A stretch of DNA of 64,000 bases, taken from assembly GCF_964355755.1 (NCBI RefSeq), contig NC_092679.1:2914001-2978000 (forward strand), read 5' to 3'. This document shows, piece by piece, positions 1-12,736 of this stretch. Origin of the DNA: Antedon mediterranea. Its lineage: Eukaryota; Echinodermata; Crinoidea; Comatulida; Antedonidae. The stretch's first letter is position 1; every line of letters begins with the position of its first letter. The notes under the pieces are model-generated. The model saw only the letters and a list, made by a program, of their open reading frames with translations, was not told the origin of the DNA and ran no database searches. The position numbers were made by a program, and so were the translations under genes.

Positions 1-162
1 CTTTGTCTACACTATCAAACATTATGTGACAACAAAATTTGATGTGCCCATATATGGACATGATGATGTCATATTAGTACCATATTTGAGCATATCACTA
101 CCATATTTTGGCACATCACACTTGTTTTTTTTAAACTAGTTTGATAGTGTAGACAGAGCTTT
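1..162. mobile_element. MITE family 1 copy (at the window edge)
   Basis: This copy ends in the family's terminal inverted repeat, which runs AAGCTCTGTCTACACTATCA at one end and as its reverse complement at the other. The interior holds the shared core with GTGCCCATATATGGACATGATG and ACCATATTTG. Intact copies are about 130-165 bp, nearly palindromic, carry no ORF, and usually sit between TA dinucleotides. That pattern suggests a non-autonomous TIR element with TA target sites (an inference). The extreme left end may be cut by the window. Confidence 0.85.
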
Positions 163-593
163 ACACTAAGGAAAATTGTGTATTAAAAGGTTTTATACTA
201 TAGTTGATACATTTTAGTGTAGAATTATATAATATTATTTATATAACATTTTGTATGGTCACCAAAATGATTGCATTGCAATCTGTGAACTCTGAATGAA
301 CTTCCTCTTTGCACATTGTGTGTGGGTTACGTTTAGCAGTAAAGTGAGTGGAAAAACTAAAGCATCTTCCCACTACACCTGTTTTAAACTACATTAATCA
401 CATTTTATTATTTAAAGGTGTGTTTTCTGCCATTTTAGTTTATTCTGAAATTACTTTCAGGGAACAGATAAAACGATAGAATAATGTATTAAGCATAATT
501 TTTTAATAATCGGCTACAGTTGGCTTTTTGGTATTTTCTTTGTATTTGTGCTTTAAAATAAATGACTCTACACTATCAATTAAATAATAATCT

Positions 594-756
594 AAAGCTC
601 TGTCTATACTAGGAAACTTTATGTGACAAAAAATGTGATATGTATCATATATGGACAAGATGATGTCATATCACTACCATATTTAGGCATATCACTACCA
701 TATGTGGTACATCACACTTTTTGTCACATAAAGTTTGATAGTGTAGACAGAGCTTT
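594..756. mobile_element. MITE family 1 copy
   Basis: Full-length copy of 163 bp. Both terminal inverted repeats are present, with CTAAAGCTCTG at the left and CAGAGCTTTAA at the right. The interior keeps the ATATGGACAAGATGATGTCATATCAC-like core in a slightly diverged form. Confidence 0.85.
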
Positions 757-904
757 AAAACTGTTTTTATTGGCAACATACAGATTTCTATCACATTAAC
801 TGAGTTGCTGGCATTAATTATAATTTTTCTATTTTTTTTCAATTTATGTCTGAGCTCTTTTCAAACTACAATATTAATCATCTCTTCCTTCTTTCTGCTA
901 CTAC

Positions 905-1220
905 TCCCTCTGGTGTATTTTGGACATAACAATCATTATTGTCAACCATTACAATTACTTTTAGATTAAAAATTGTGCATTGCACTATTCCTTTATTTGT
1001 CAACACCCCCTCTGATGGTTTTTTGGACATTAACAATCATTACTGTCAACCATTACAATTACTGTTAGATTAAAAATTGTGCATTGCACTATTCCTTTAT
1101 TTGTCAACACCCCCTCTGATGGTTTTTGGACATTAACAATCATTACTGTCAACCATTACAATCACCGTTAGATTAAAAAATTGTACATTGCACTATTCCT
1201 TTATTTGTCAACACCCCCTC
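905..1220. repeat. Tandem repeat, about 104-bp unit, three copies
   Basis: Three successive units begin near 905, 1006 and 1111, with a partial fourth at 1214. Each contains CCCTCTG, then TGGACATTAACAATCATTA, then TTGCACTATTCCTTTATTTG. The second and third units are almost identical, so the amplification looks recent. No coding potential is seen. Confidence 0.85.
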
Positions 1221-1821
1221 TGATTTTCTGCTGACTGACTAAATATGCCAAGCATCTGTCAATGTTGATCACATGATTGAGTTGTCGCAGACTTTGTAAC
1301 GGAAAAATCCCGTACCGTCAATTGCCAATCAATTACTAATAGGAAATTGAAAATCTGTAAATGCTTTTGCTGCAACCAATCAGACAAAAGATCTTCAAAA
1401 TTATGGAAGTCCTAATCATTCAAAATCCAAAATTACGTTAGATAGATATTTTATGATTGATAGATAAAATAACGATTATTGTCACTTTGATTGACATGAT
1501 TTCATGGCTGTGTGTTTGATTCAGTAATATATATATTATTTCATATTTCATCTTGCAATCTCTCTTTTGTTAATTATATTTGACACTATGTTTGGCTGGT
1601 TTTAATACTTTTGTGATTCAGCCGCCACAAAAAGTATTTCCCTACCTTTTTTTAATAGTGTTTTGTTAGTTACCTCCTTCCTGCACATTTTCCTGTTGTG
1701 TACATGCGACCATTGGCTTAACATCTTATCTGAAGCAATTAAATAAACTTAAAAGACACCAACCAAAAGTCAATGAAGTATTTAGGTCATTTGTACACAC
1801 AACCCATCAACGCAATAGTAT

Positions 1822-1962
1822 AAAGCTCTGTCTACACTATCAAACTAGTTTGACAAAAAAGCCCAAATATGTTAGTGATACACCTAGTTACGGTAGTGAT
1901 ATGATCATCATGATATCATCATGTCCCATATGGGCACATCACATTTTTTTGTTGCATAAATT
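1822..1962. mobile_element. MITE family 1 copy, right end eroded
   Basis: The left terminal repeat (TAAAGCTCTGTCTACACT) and the core are clear. The right end stops near TTGCATAAATTCTC without the terminal GACAGAGCTT, so the copy is truncated or decayed. Confidence 0.75.
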
Positions 1963-2454
1963 CTCAATATAATACAGTATTGCACTAGCTAATCCCTCAT
2001 TTAATTTAAACTATTGATAGAAAAAACAACCTGGATTAATGGAAGATTATGGAAAAAAAAAAACATAATATATTTTAATTTTTTATGTTTCAAAACACAT
2101 CCCTTTATTTTATCAACTGACAATGACCTTACCTTGCACCCTATGTATCTTGTGTCTGTTTACAATAATCCTTACAGGCAGCTCATTGTTTATTTATAGA
2201 CACAGTTTGTCATTTTTAGTAAAACAACATGAAATAGGCACACGTTTCTAACATGGGTAGCTAAGGTTGTCCAGTACCAATGTCAGGTATAATTTGTCAG
2301 AAATCTCTTTGTCACAACTGGCAGTTCAATAAACTCCGTAAAAGATGATTAAGACTTATCTATACCTTCATATTCTATTATGTATTTAAATTTAATTTTT
2401 TTTTTCAATTTTGTTGAAGAATCATTGCTGTCGGAGTTTGAAAAAAAAGCCTAA

Positions 2455-2899
2455 AAAGCTCTGTCAACAATATCAAACTTTATGCGACAAAAAAATGTGA
2501 TGTGCCCATGTAGATGGGCACGATGATTCTTATTCTTATTCTTTTATTGCCAAATATAAAATACATGAAAAACACGACATACAAAAAAAAACAATAGAAC
2601 CAACTGAGTGAGCTGGCATGGGACACAAAAGCGAACCTAATCAGTGTGACTTAAAGCCTGTGTTCCTCACTCACCCAGTTTCACAATAGAACCAACTGAG
2701 TGAGCTGGCATGGGACACAAAAGCGAACCTAATCACTATGACTTAAAGCCTGTGTTCCCCACTCACCCAGTTTCACAAGCAATGAATATATCATCTTAAA
2801 ATATAATATATCAAAATTCCATGATGTTAATATCACTACCATATTTGTGCACATCACACTTTTTTTTGTCGAACTAGTTGATAGTGTAGACAGAGCTTT
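2455..2899. mobile_element. MITE family 1 copy split by an insertion
   Basis: The left half (2455-2526) ends in GATGGGCACGATGAT. The right half resumes near 2824 with TAATATCACTACCATATTTG and ends in GTAGACAGAGCTTT. The intervening sequence of about 300 bp is foreign to the family and is listed separately, so this element was hit by another one. Confidence 0.8.
2527..2823. repeat. Insertion with an 86-bp tandem duplication inside a MITE
   Basis: The inserted block contains two near-identical copies, at about 2597-2682 and 2688-2775. Each runs from AATAGAACCAACTGAGTGAG to ACTCACCCAGTTTCAC. It begins with CTTATTCTTTTATTGCC, followed by an A-rich tract, and resembles a reverse-oriented retroposon tail. 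Family not recognised. Confidence 0.6.
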
Positions 2900-3577
2900 A
2901 AAATGGTGACAAAGTGCTGAATTAAAACTGATGTCGTATCTTGTGCATTATAACTTAATACATGTATGGGGTCCTAGGCCAGCTACCCAATGTTATCACA
3001 ATACTGTACAGTAGTCATAATGTAACACGCTAAATTTATTACTATTACTAGAAGAATTTGTTAAACCTGTTTGAAGGTGATCACTACCGTATATCATTCA
3101 CAAATTATTAATCTTGAGTTTATGAATGTTCTTAACCCAGATTACAGGTAGTAAGTTATGTTATATAACTCAGCTGTTTTCTCCATAAAGCACTGCTAAT
3201 TATGTTTGAGATTTGCCAGCTGTTAGTGCTGGGAATTTTTCCATTTTTTTTTGTAAGTTTGAATAAAATGATAAATTATAGCTTAGTTACCACTTGGATG
3301 TAACACAACGACGCATGCGCAATGCAAGTGAGTTTATCGATTAAACGAAAGTTTAGTACCGGACCAACCGCGTTGTGATTGGCTAGTTTACTTGTGCCAT
3401 GTTTACATGGTGGGATACAATCTTAATCAAAAAATAATGTATAATACAGTGATTATATGTATTTTAAAATTTCATTCAGTGTTTTACTTTATAACATCTT
3501 TTATTTCTGTTAAATTCTGTCTTTTTTAATTCATCATAATTAAGAAAAATATTGTTCAATGTTTGTTTATTTTTCAG

Positions 3578-6500
3578 GATATATATTACTTAGCATTAGA
3601 TTTAAATGAACACGCCTTGGCAACAGTCGCTAAGCAGAAAGCAGACGATATCGAAAAAGAATTGCCAAATTCAGATACAGGTACGTAATTATTAGGGATG
3701 TCTTTATAATTTCTAAACGACTATTAGTTGTGTTATTTTAAACATAAATTTGCTTATATTAGTCTAGTCTTTATTTATAAATATTTTATTATTATTTGTT
3801 ATTCTAGAGAACTTTGATTCTGCAAGTGAATCACACAGCAGCGAGAATGAGTTCCAAAATGAAAGTAACCAACAAGAATTACGGTAAACAGAAAATAAAC
3901 TTTCAATTTTAAAGATGTATTGTCCCCCAAAAACATGAAAAATAAAAATTAATACAATCAGACTTTAAATTGGCCATTTTGCAGTTTTAATAAAGTTATT
4001 CACTTCTGGGAAAAAAAACATATATATTTCACTTATAAAAAGACAAAAGAAATGGTTAATTTTAACCAAAAACCAATATCTGACAGACAACAATACTTAA
4101 AAGTATTTTTTGCTTTAAATTACATTTTTTTCAGGTACTGTAAATAAATTTGTTTTTATCCAGTTTTTGGTCAACAAAGTGAATAACTATTATGTGACAT
4201 TAAAATGGCATATTCAACAAAAAATTTCAAAAAAATTATTAAAAAAAACAAGACAAGACAATATATCTTTATATCACTTTAATTTAATTTTAATATTAAA
4301 AGTTGGATATTTTTTAAGTTGTTGGCCTCTTTTTGTCACTCCTTGGTGTAATCTATCTATTGTTGTTTTTTATATTTGTGTTTTTCCAAAATAAATAAAT
4401 AAAATTTAAAAAAATACTAGGCCAATAATGTACTGTTTAAGAATAATATTTAACTCCTATGTTGTACATGCCCCATAACCAAATATTACATATTTTTATT
4501 CGCATACCAAACCCTAATTTCTTCCCTGTTCTATTGCCAAATTAAACATAAAAAAGCCAACGTTCAAATCAATTACGAACACTTAACACCGTTTCACACC
4601 AGTTCTCTACACAATTCAACCCACAAAATCATCACCCGCATCTATATATAAACATAAGTGTTAATATTGTAATTAATACGTTCGTATTCATTACATATCA
4701 TATAATACTTAAATTATCTTTAAACGCTGTCAGACCACCCGAGTGGAATATTTTTGCTTTATTTTTGTGTGTGACTGACAAGAAATAATTGTATGAGTTC
4801 TTCCCCTACTTGATATGATCGTCAGCCAAGGCTAGAGAGTGTTTATTGTAATCTATAGGAATGTTATTTTCTCCCCAGTGTCATAAATTTTATCTGAGGT
4901 ATTAAATGTTGCCTTTGGGGTGTTATTTTATACTTGAATGTTATTCATCATATTAGTTATCCTTTATAAATATGAAAATACATAAAACATAAACTATTAA
5001 TAGAATCATCATAAAACTTGAGATAACCCATAATTGAACCCAAACCGATGAGGATGAAAAGGCATAATCAAAAGCTGTAATGGGAAAAACAAATATGAAA
5101 TAAATATTTTATGTAACTTGTATTTCTTTCTGGTATTCTCAATTTAGCAATTTTGCAAAAATAAAAAGCACAAAAATTAATGGGCAAAAATTTGTTTTTC
5201 AGTTGAATTAATTTGTTAAATAAATAATTAAACAATTATGTGACATAATAATGTCATATCACTACCATAATAAGCATCACTCCCATATTTGGTTTGATAG
5301 TGTAGACAGAGCATTAGTTTTACAACAATTGAAAACAAAAAAAGACATTCTGCAGTAAAATAAAATAATAATTTCAGAACTAGTGGTACAGCTAAAACAG
5401 CAATGCAAGAACTTAAAGAGAAACAACAGACAAAGAATACACACTGGAAAAAAACGGAGGAAGACATAGACAAGACATACCAACGAACGTATGTGCACAG
5501 TTACATTACAATTTACAATCTATAATATCATGTATTCTTTGTTCTTCATAGAGAACCACAACTTTGAAACAAAATTTTTGACTCCATATTTGGTAATTTT
5601 AACCAGTTCTATCATTCTAAATTTATAGTTTTTTGATTGTAAAATGTAATTGTTCATATTTATTTAATATTAGATTTATTATTTAAGAATATATATATAA
5701 AAGATTTTTTCTCACGTTATAAATAATTTGTTTAAGAATTTATGCAAATCAGTTTGTATTAATTGAAATGAAATCATAATTATAGCGGACACTTACGAAA
5801 TCCAACTCTGAGAATAATTCGGTTGTTTAAATTTTTATTATTGTTATTTTATTTTATGAAACATATTTTTAACAAGAAGCCTATTCAATACAAGCTATGC
5901 TTTCATTTAGGCTCCTCCACTTTATTTAAATTATTAGTAAAGTGTAATAAAATGAAAGGTATATTGTAACTGTGTAATCATTTTAATGTTGAATGTTATT
6001 GCTGCTTTTATTTTATTTTTTTTTAAATCTATAAATTTATGAGGCATCCTGTTGGCTTTTTGCTGTTGCATGTGTATAAATAAATAAAATAAAAATTATG
6101 ATATTTTATTTTACAGTGCGGATCCCGATGACATTGTTATTGATGCTTCCCGCGGACTTGCCGGGATTCCTGAAAGTGTTTATTCCAAGGTGTTGATGGA
6201 TAATCCATTTGGATGGGATAAGACAGGTAAGTAATCCACACAAATCCATCTTAATCTCCAGATATTTGATCCTAATACTTTTAAGATTATAAACAAATAA
6301 ATGTTATGATGATGTTGTGTTAAGAACAAAGTGAAATGTTTGTTTTAATATTATTTCTCAAACATGTTTCGCAAGCGGATAAAATTCAATAAATATCGCT
6401 GGATGTAAGCGATTTAGCAGAGAATTTAACGAATAATTTGTAAATCCTGTTTCTGATTTTCCCTGTTTGTCGGCCTTCGTCGATTGCGTTGGTATGTTGT

Positions 6501-9500
6501 ACTAATGTGAGAACTAGTTTGGTAAGAATTACGAGATTGCACGATTAATAGTGTACTTTAGTTTTTGCATAGTTTTAATGACTGCTTCTAATGCAACAGA
6601 ACATTTGTATGTGTGTGGGAAAATGAAATCTATTTCCTGACCTGTGTCCAAAATGGGTGAGGCAACAACAGTTGACTCAAAGTCTATGGCGGTCAATCAA
6701 ATCACTGTTATTTTGCGTCGCACTGCAGCTAAAAGTTGCATAGCGCTAACCGGTTTAATGTGTTCCAACAACTATTTACTGTTTTAACTGTTTTTGTTTT
6801 TTTAAATTTATCCTGCTTCTGCCTCAAAAAAGATTGTGGGTAATTTATTCATACAGTATTAATCAGTTATTTGTTAGTCGCAGCAGAAACAAGGTCCTAC
6901 CACTAACTACTTAATATCATAAACAAGTATTTTAAGAGCTGATAAATGAATACATTAATTGTATGTTCTCATAGATACTGTAGGTGCTAGGCCAGACAGT
7001 TTCAAATATTGATTGATAAAGAGGCATTCGTTCAGCCTACTTGATAGCCACTCATGGTGGCTAGGTTAATGACTGGTAATTGGTGATGTTAGATCAACAA
7101 ATCACATGTCTAGCCACCTGTGACAATCATGAAACTTAACATTCTTTATTAGTACATCATGTGTCCTATGTATCAAATGTATAATCTTTATTTATTTGGG
7201 CTGTGTTCATACGCGTCCATAGGGACGAATTTAAACGGATTCAAATCATATAGTAAACTCTTCCAAAACCAGACCTTTCTTGTCCAAAAGGTCCCAAATG
7301 TATATTTTTCATGGGCCCAGTTCGTACGCACTAGTGTTAAGCGTCCATAGGGACGAATTTAAACTGATTCAAATCATATACAGTCGGATCTCCCAATACC
7401 GGACTCTCTGAAAACCATTAAACTCTCCAAAAAATAACAGACTTTTCTTGAGGTCTAAATGGCTGTGTTCACACCAATAGTGTTAAGCGTGCATAGGGAC
7501 AAAATTAAACTGATTCAAATCATATATAAGCTACAACTATAGACTTGTGTGATGTTAACTTCTCTTATTAAGGGTCATTCACACTCAATCCGGCATGGTT
7601 CCAATCTGGTGCCAGCAAATCAAATCATGCGGCTATGTGCATATTGATTTATGCATAGCTGCATGGAGCGTCATGAAAGCGAAATAATGAAGTTGCAATT
7701 TTTTTTCCGGACTGGAACCGTGCCGGAATGGGTGTGTTGTTAACTTCAAAGAAACACTTTGCTTCTCTGGCAAAACGTTACCATACACAGAAAAAGTTAA
7801 ACTGATAGAGAAAGAGTTTGAATGTACCTCGTTGATATATTCGACGTACAGTAACATTAGACCACACATGTTTCAACCCTGAGTTTGAATATACCGCTGA
7901 TATAACTTATTCAGAGTTATATCCAACTTAACACTATACAATATACACAGATTAAGTTAAACCAAAAGTATTTAACTCCGAATAAGCTTGGTTCCCACTA
8001 GCGACGGACATAACACAACGTAAGTGATTTGATCAATCATAAACGATGGATTATTCGAACAGTGGCTTATCATTTGTCAACACCCTTGCGTCGCACGTAT
8101 GTCCTTGTATTGCGTCTCTAGTGGGAACCACGCTTTAGAGAAAAATCATGCAAGCATAGCTTTAGCGGGTTGTTCTCTCTGTTACAATTTATCAAAATGC
8201 AAAAATAAGTTTACAGTACATTCAAAAATTTTAATATAACTACCAGCTTCTGTTATTAATCATACCCATATTGCACTGTGACATCTTATATCAATCATTA
8301 TTTTGTCAATAAAACTTGAATGATGTATTCCAGTCACATGACCTTTGACCCGACCTGTCACCACCTCTAAATCATAACTAATGAATCATTATGGGTCCAT
8401 ATTGAATGTTTTCGATTTTGTAAGTAATTTTGTATCAAATGTTTGAAAAATTGTAAAAAAGGAGAAAAAATGTACTTATTGTTAAAAGGTTTGAATGACA
8501 AATTATTTTTTTGTGAAATCAAAATAGGTATTCTGTATATCAATCCAGTTTTATTGTTTATATTTCGAGTGTCAATTGGTTGGCACTGGTAAAATATCAG
8601 TTATTTTCTCCAACATGTGCAAATGAAGTATGGCATAAATTTAGAAAGAATCCATTATTGTTTGATCAATATGATTTATATGAAAATTATATCTTCATAA
8701 TATCTTATTCTCTCCAATTCTACCTTTACCCTTCAATATATTAAAACAATATTTTTACTTAAATCCAATTGTTTAGTCCTTTCGGTCGAAACATAATCTA
8801 TCATAAGTATTTCGCCCTTGATCATAGCTCTGTCGAGAGCCCCTAACCGGCCTAGTAAAGCAGCCTAGCTTTTACCGCCTGCTTTTCTAGTGAGTTCAAC
8901 CACGTGCACTTGTTACTTTGAAATTCCGGAACTCCTTTCGGACTCTTTGTTCTGTGTATTAATGCTTTCTTTAAGTGTTTAAGATATTTTGTCTGTTAGC
9001 AGATTAACTATTTTGATTGAATTAACACTTAAGTTGTACAATTGAATGTGTTTTTGCGCATGATAAATAATGTGATAAATGTTTACATAAACTGTTGGTT
9101 GTAGTGGGAGATGATTAATTTTGTTCTATTAGTAGGGAGAACAAGGTGACCCCCCCTAGGGACAAACAACAAGGTCAAAGTTGGCGTTTAGTCTTCTTAA
9201 CAAACATGCTCTTAAAGTTAAAATTATCTTCACACTGTATTATTTATCGAGGGGCCTTGGATATAAAATTTGAGGAACTTAGGTGGTGAGATTATACTCG
9301 GGCTGTATTAACAAAGTCCTATGTCCATGTTTAACCTAAGTTAGAACTGCAATTATTGAATTATAAACTGTAATATGGTACTCAATCAACTTTCAATAAA
9401 TTATAGAGAAACTTTAGAAATTACATTATCAAATGAATGACTAAATTTCAATACTGGAATTAAGATTGGTTTAATATAAAAACATCTTAAATGATAATAA

Positions 9501-11151
9501 ATACATCTTAATAAATAAATACATATCTTTCAACTGATATAGTACATAACATTTTGATGTATAACCTATATTATTAACCATATTTCAATACTGTGACATA
9601 TTTGGGTGAGACACCAAATAAAAAGGTGCAATTACCCAGTGGTAAAATTAAAGATACATTGGGGAAATCCAAGAGTGCATTGTACTCCTCACAGACATAT
9701 TATACTTGCATCATTTAGACAGCAGTACAGTAATATTGGTTGTTGTTTTATCGTCCTAGATTGTCACAACTACCATAAATCCATAGCCGTTCTACAAACT
9801 TTATTTTTAGTAGATTCAGCGTGGTTTTATAGGTTGCCAAAATATACTTGTCATACTATTGTGATCCGTCTGAAAGTTAAAAAAATTTTAATTCATGATC
9901 AATTTGCGTAACCTACTTTGATCGGTGTTAACTGGTGGCGCCAGACATTCCGTTGAGATTTCCCCTTCCCTTGAGTTGAGGGTGAAATTTTAACATCTGT
10001 ATGATTTCACTTTACCATACCAGCTGTGTTATTTTAACACAATAAATAGGTCCTCCATTCTTCTGTCAGCTTTATGGAGAATCTGTTTGTTCCCAGATAT
10101 GTATGATTCTGAATTTCAAAATGTACTTTCAAAGTTAAATAGATGATCCCTCCGAACAAACACTATGTCTGTGTTTATAAATTGTAAGCACCCGGAACAT
10201 ACTGGTGGCGCCAGAGAACCGAAACATCCTTAAATTGAGTCAGTCAGACCAAACTTAAAAGCTTGGCTAAACGTGTCCTCATACAATTATATTTATTAAT
10301 TTATCAAATGTTCTGTATATTTTTTTTTATATTCTATTGTGTGAAACCATAAACTTAAACTTAAACTTGAAGTAAAAGGCTACAAATGAGACATTTAATT
10401 AACAGCAAACTACAGTACCAAAAGGTATCAGTGGGAAGCCCTCCAATAGAGAGGCATTGTTTTAAGCTGTCTAGTGATAACCCAGCCATCTAAACACTTC
10501 AGTAATTAGTTATGAAACAGAAAAATAAGTTAACAGTTTATAAATTAATATGCCAAGTTAAGTTTAGACCCCAACATGGGGTTGACGGTGTACCAATTTG
10601 GTACTAGCTGCAGGGCTTGATTTGTCACCTACAGACATGCACACACTCCGATACCAATGATAAATAAAAGAAAGCAACATGGGGTGTATAGACAGTCACA
10701 CTCCTTCATGGGGTCCACCAACCACAAGTAAAAGCCAAATAACTTGCAGCATTGAGCTTATCAGGTAATTATCTCACTGACGGTCCAGGTGTGGTATAGA
10801 ACAGATTTTACAAGAACTAGTTTCTGAATGTTTTACGGCAATTTAAAGAGTTATTTGATCTCGGTTAATGATTAGAATTTCAACGAATTTAGCAAAACAG
10901 CTGACGGCTTATGTTTTAATGTTACAGACGTTTCCTGTTCTCATATTCACCATTTTAAATATAAATATTTTATTAATTTTATTATAAAGAAATTAGCTCT
11001 TTCAATACAATTTATTATTTATTTATTATTTTTAATTTCAGATTCAACAAGTGATAGCACAGGTGCGGAGGAAACGGCTGAAAAACAAGAAGAAAAATCC
11101 GAAGAAACTACATCAGCTAGGTTACATGTTGTACACTTTGGAATGGTATGA
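3578..11151 (+). CDS. 3' half of an unrecognised acidic protein gene (five exons)
   Basis: Five coding exons join in one open frame with proper AG/GT borders: 3578-3680, 3808-3883, 5378-5488, 6117-6226 and 11042-11151 (stop TGA at 11149). The intron phases are consistent (1, 2, 2, 1). The visible part encodes 169 residues and the true start is left of the window. The product is hydrophilic and acidic, with no membrane segment. It opens with a helical stretch (DIYYLALDLNEHALATVAKQ), then a Ser/Glu/Asn-rich linker and a basic helical region (KTAMQELKEKQQTKNTHWKK). Next comes the best ordered block (DPDDIVIDASRGLAGIPESV followed by YSKVLMDNPFGWDKT), and the protein ends in an E/T/S-rich tail, HFGMV. 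I do not recognise the family. The last intron is 4.8 kb and full of repeats. Confidence 0.7.
5236..5315. mobile_element. MITE family 1 fragment
   Basis: A right-hand fragment with ATGTCATATCACTACCATA and TTTGATAGTGTAGACAGAGC. The left terminal repeat is lost. It lies in intron 2 of gene 1, just before the exon at 5378. Confidence 0.7.
7198..7540. repeat. Diverged tandem repeat, about 135-150 bp unit
   Basis: Three successive units share GCGTCCATAGGGACGAATTT and GATTCAAATCATATA, with GGCTGTGTTCA or GTGTTAAGCG preceding. The units differ by indels, indicating an older amplification or clustered insertions of one element in gene 1's last intron. Confidence 0.7.
7574..7737. mobile_element. Palindromic MITE-like element
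   Basis: The left end, CACTCAATCCGGCATGGTTC, is mirrored by GGAACCGTGCCGGAATGGGT at the right end, giving terminal inverted repeats of roughly 25-30 bp with a few mismatches. There is no ORF. Seen once in this window. Confidence 0.65.
7984..8136. mobile_element. MITE family 2 copy
   Basis: The terminal inverted repeats are AAGCTTGGTTCCCACTAG and CTAGTGGGAACCACGCTT. The interior has GGATTATTCGAACAGTG and palindromic AACGTAAGTG and TTGCGTCGCACG blocks. At 153 bp with no ORF, and flanked by TA, it is a typical non-autonomous TIR element. Confidence 0.85.
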
Positions 11152-11763
11152 GGAGGAGAGAAATAGTCTTTATTTTAGACATGTTCAATGGTATGAAATG
11201 CTAAAGAGAGCAGAGGATTTTGGATATGTTGAATGATATGAAACGCTGAGGAGGAAACGTGTTTAGCCTTATTAAAATTGGTTCAAGAAATGGTTAGTAC
11301 TGTATGTAGGTTGGGATAGCATACTTGCATTGCCATGAGACTGAACTGGTGCAAAATGTGAATGATGAAAAGAAGGAACCCGTCTGTAAAAATCCTGGCT
11401 ACAGACTTGTAGCTAGTTCTCATCTCATTATATCTACCATATAATGACCATCTAACATCACCACCATAAATCATTGTCATCATCATCTCATCAACATAAT
11501 CATTATCATTTTTCTTCATCACCGTAATAATCAAAATCACCTGTAATTTAAAATACAAAAATAACAAACAATTTGTATTTCTGTTTTTTATTCGATTCTA
11601 TTACAGACATACTGCAGTTGTAAAAAATAAAATAATTATGATTATGCAGGCCCAGTGTGGACATCACACTATCCTGTCATAATAAGTACTATTATTTGTA
11701 TATAAACTGTGTTCACACTGTTGTAAATAATTCTGTATTTATTGTAATAGGCCTATACTTTGT

Positions 11764-11769
11764 AATAAA
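11764..11769 (+). terminator. Candidate polyadenylation signal of gene 1
   Basis: AATAAA followed by GTCTCTCCTATTC, about 610 bp after the gene 1 stop codon. Other A-rich candidates exist near 11626, so the exact 3' end is uncertain. Confidence 0.45.
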
Positions 11770-11899
11770 GTCTCTCCTATTCTATTTAACTGATTTTAAA
11801 TGTAACTGATGTATGTGATAAACTTCGGGAACCACATAACTATCATCATATCGTTGTCGTGAGGTTTCACTAATGTTTCCTCAATCTAGGAGGAAAAAT

Positions 11900-12335
11900 G
11901 ATGTGTATCGTGGGCACCATCTAGTAGATTACTGTATCTAGCGTAGCCGTGAGATTCAACTCATGCGGCAAGTGTGTGATACCATGGGACCATCTCCCAC
12001 CCTGTTTTATCATGAGGATCTTTTCTAAGGGTTGGTGTATCATCTTGGCGTTACTGTGAGATGAACTGATGCGGAAAATGTGAGATGAACTGATGCCATC
12101 AGAAGAGATGCTGTATCATGTTGGTTTTGCCGTGAGATGAACTGATGCGGAAAGTGTGAGATACGAGAGCCATCAGGTGAGATGCAGTATCATCTTGGCG
12201 TTGCCGTGAGATTAAACTGATGCGGCATGTGTGTGATACTATGGCGACCATCTAGGAGAGATGCAGTATCATCTTGGTGTTGCAGTGAGATTAAACTGAT
12301 GCGGCATGTGTGTGATACCATTGCGACCATCTAGG
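11900..12335. repeat. Minisatellite, about 74-79 bp unit, including the P450 3' coding end
   Basis: Five or so units carry CCATCTAG or CCATCAG, then GATGCAGTATCATCTTGGCG, then GTGAGATTAAACTGATGCGG. Their anchors lie at 12328, 12249, 12171 and 12097, with more diverged copies to the left. On the minus strand the rightmost unit is the last part of the P450 reading frame, and the next unit repeats the same frame and stop codon. The array fills part of the space between the convergent genes. Confidence 0.85.
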
Positions 12336-12696
12336 CTGGGATTGGTTCCAACAGACTCTATTGTAAACTTCTGCAATATCGATGTGAAAAATAAGAAAAT
12401 TTCCATTTTCGCTAGATGCTCCCCTAAACAATTTCTGCGACCTAAAATCAAAAATCAAAATCGTTGTTTACTGTTGAAATTTATTTAGATTTGAATACAA
12501 GCTTCTGCGTACAGAAATAAATAGTAATCATAATGTTGTTTAAATGTCTCAACAGAGACAGTCACGTGACTCACGTCGCGTACATAACTCGATGTACCTG
12601 TGATCATCTCGATTTTACAAAACTTTTGAGTCGTATAGTATTAAAATTTCGCGAAAAGGTATAGATTTTATCTTATTAAGGCCTAATTATTTCGTG

Positions 12697-12736
<40 letters not shown>

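Larger units (their letters stand above)
1..3577. other. Left flank of gene 1: repeats, no exon recognised
   Basis: Upstream of the first visible exon I see only four family 1 MITEs, the 104-bp tandem repeat and AT-rich unique sequence. A diverged stretch near 3290-3405, with ATGCGCAATGCAAGTG and GTGATTGGCTAG, vaguely resembles family 2 MITEs but is too decayed to call. The start of gene 1 is presumed to lie left of the window, making this an intron. Confidence 0.5.
6227..11041. other. Large last intron of gene 1
   Basis: 4.8 kb between two in-phase exons. It holds a repeat block at 7198-7540, a palindromic element at 7574-7737, a family 2 MITE at 7984-8136 and two copies of ACTGGTGGCGCCAGA near 9929 and 10200. 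The 101-codon frame at 9606-9911 has no family features and is judged chance. No further exon is supported. Confidence 0.6.

Noticed and set aside
9606-9911. 101-codon frame in gene 1's last intron
   Set aside because: No recognisable domain, and it lies inside an intron whose flanking exons are in phase without it.
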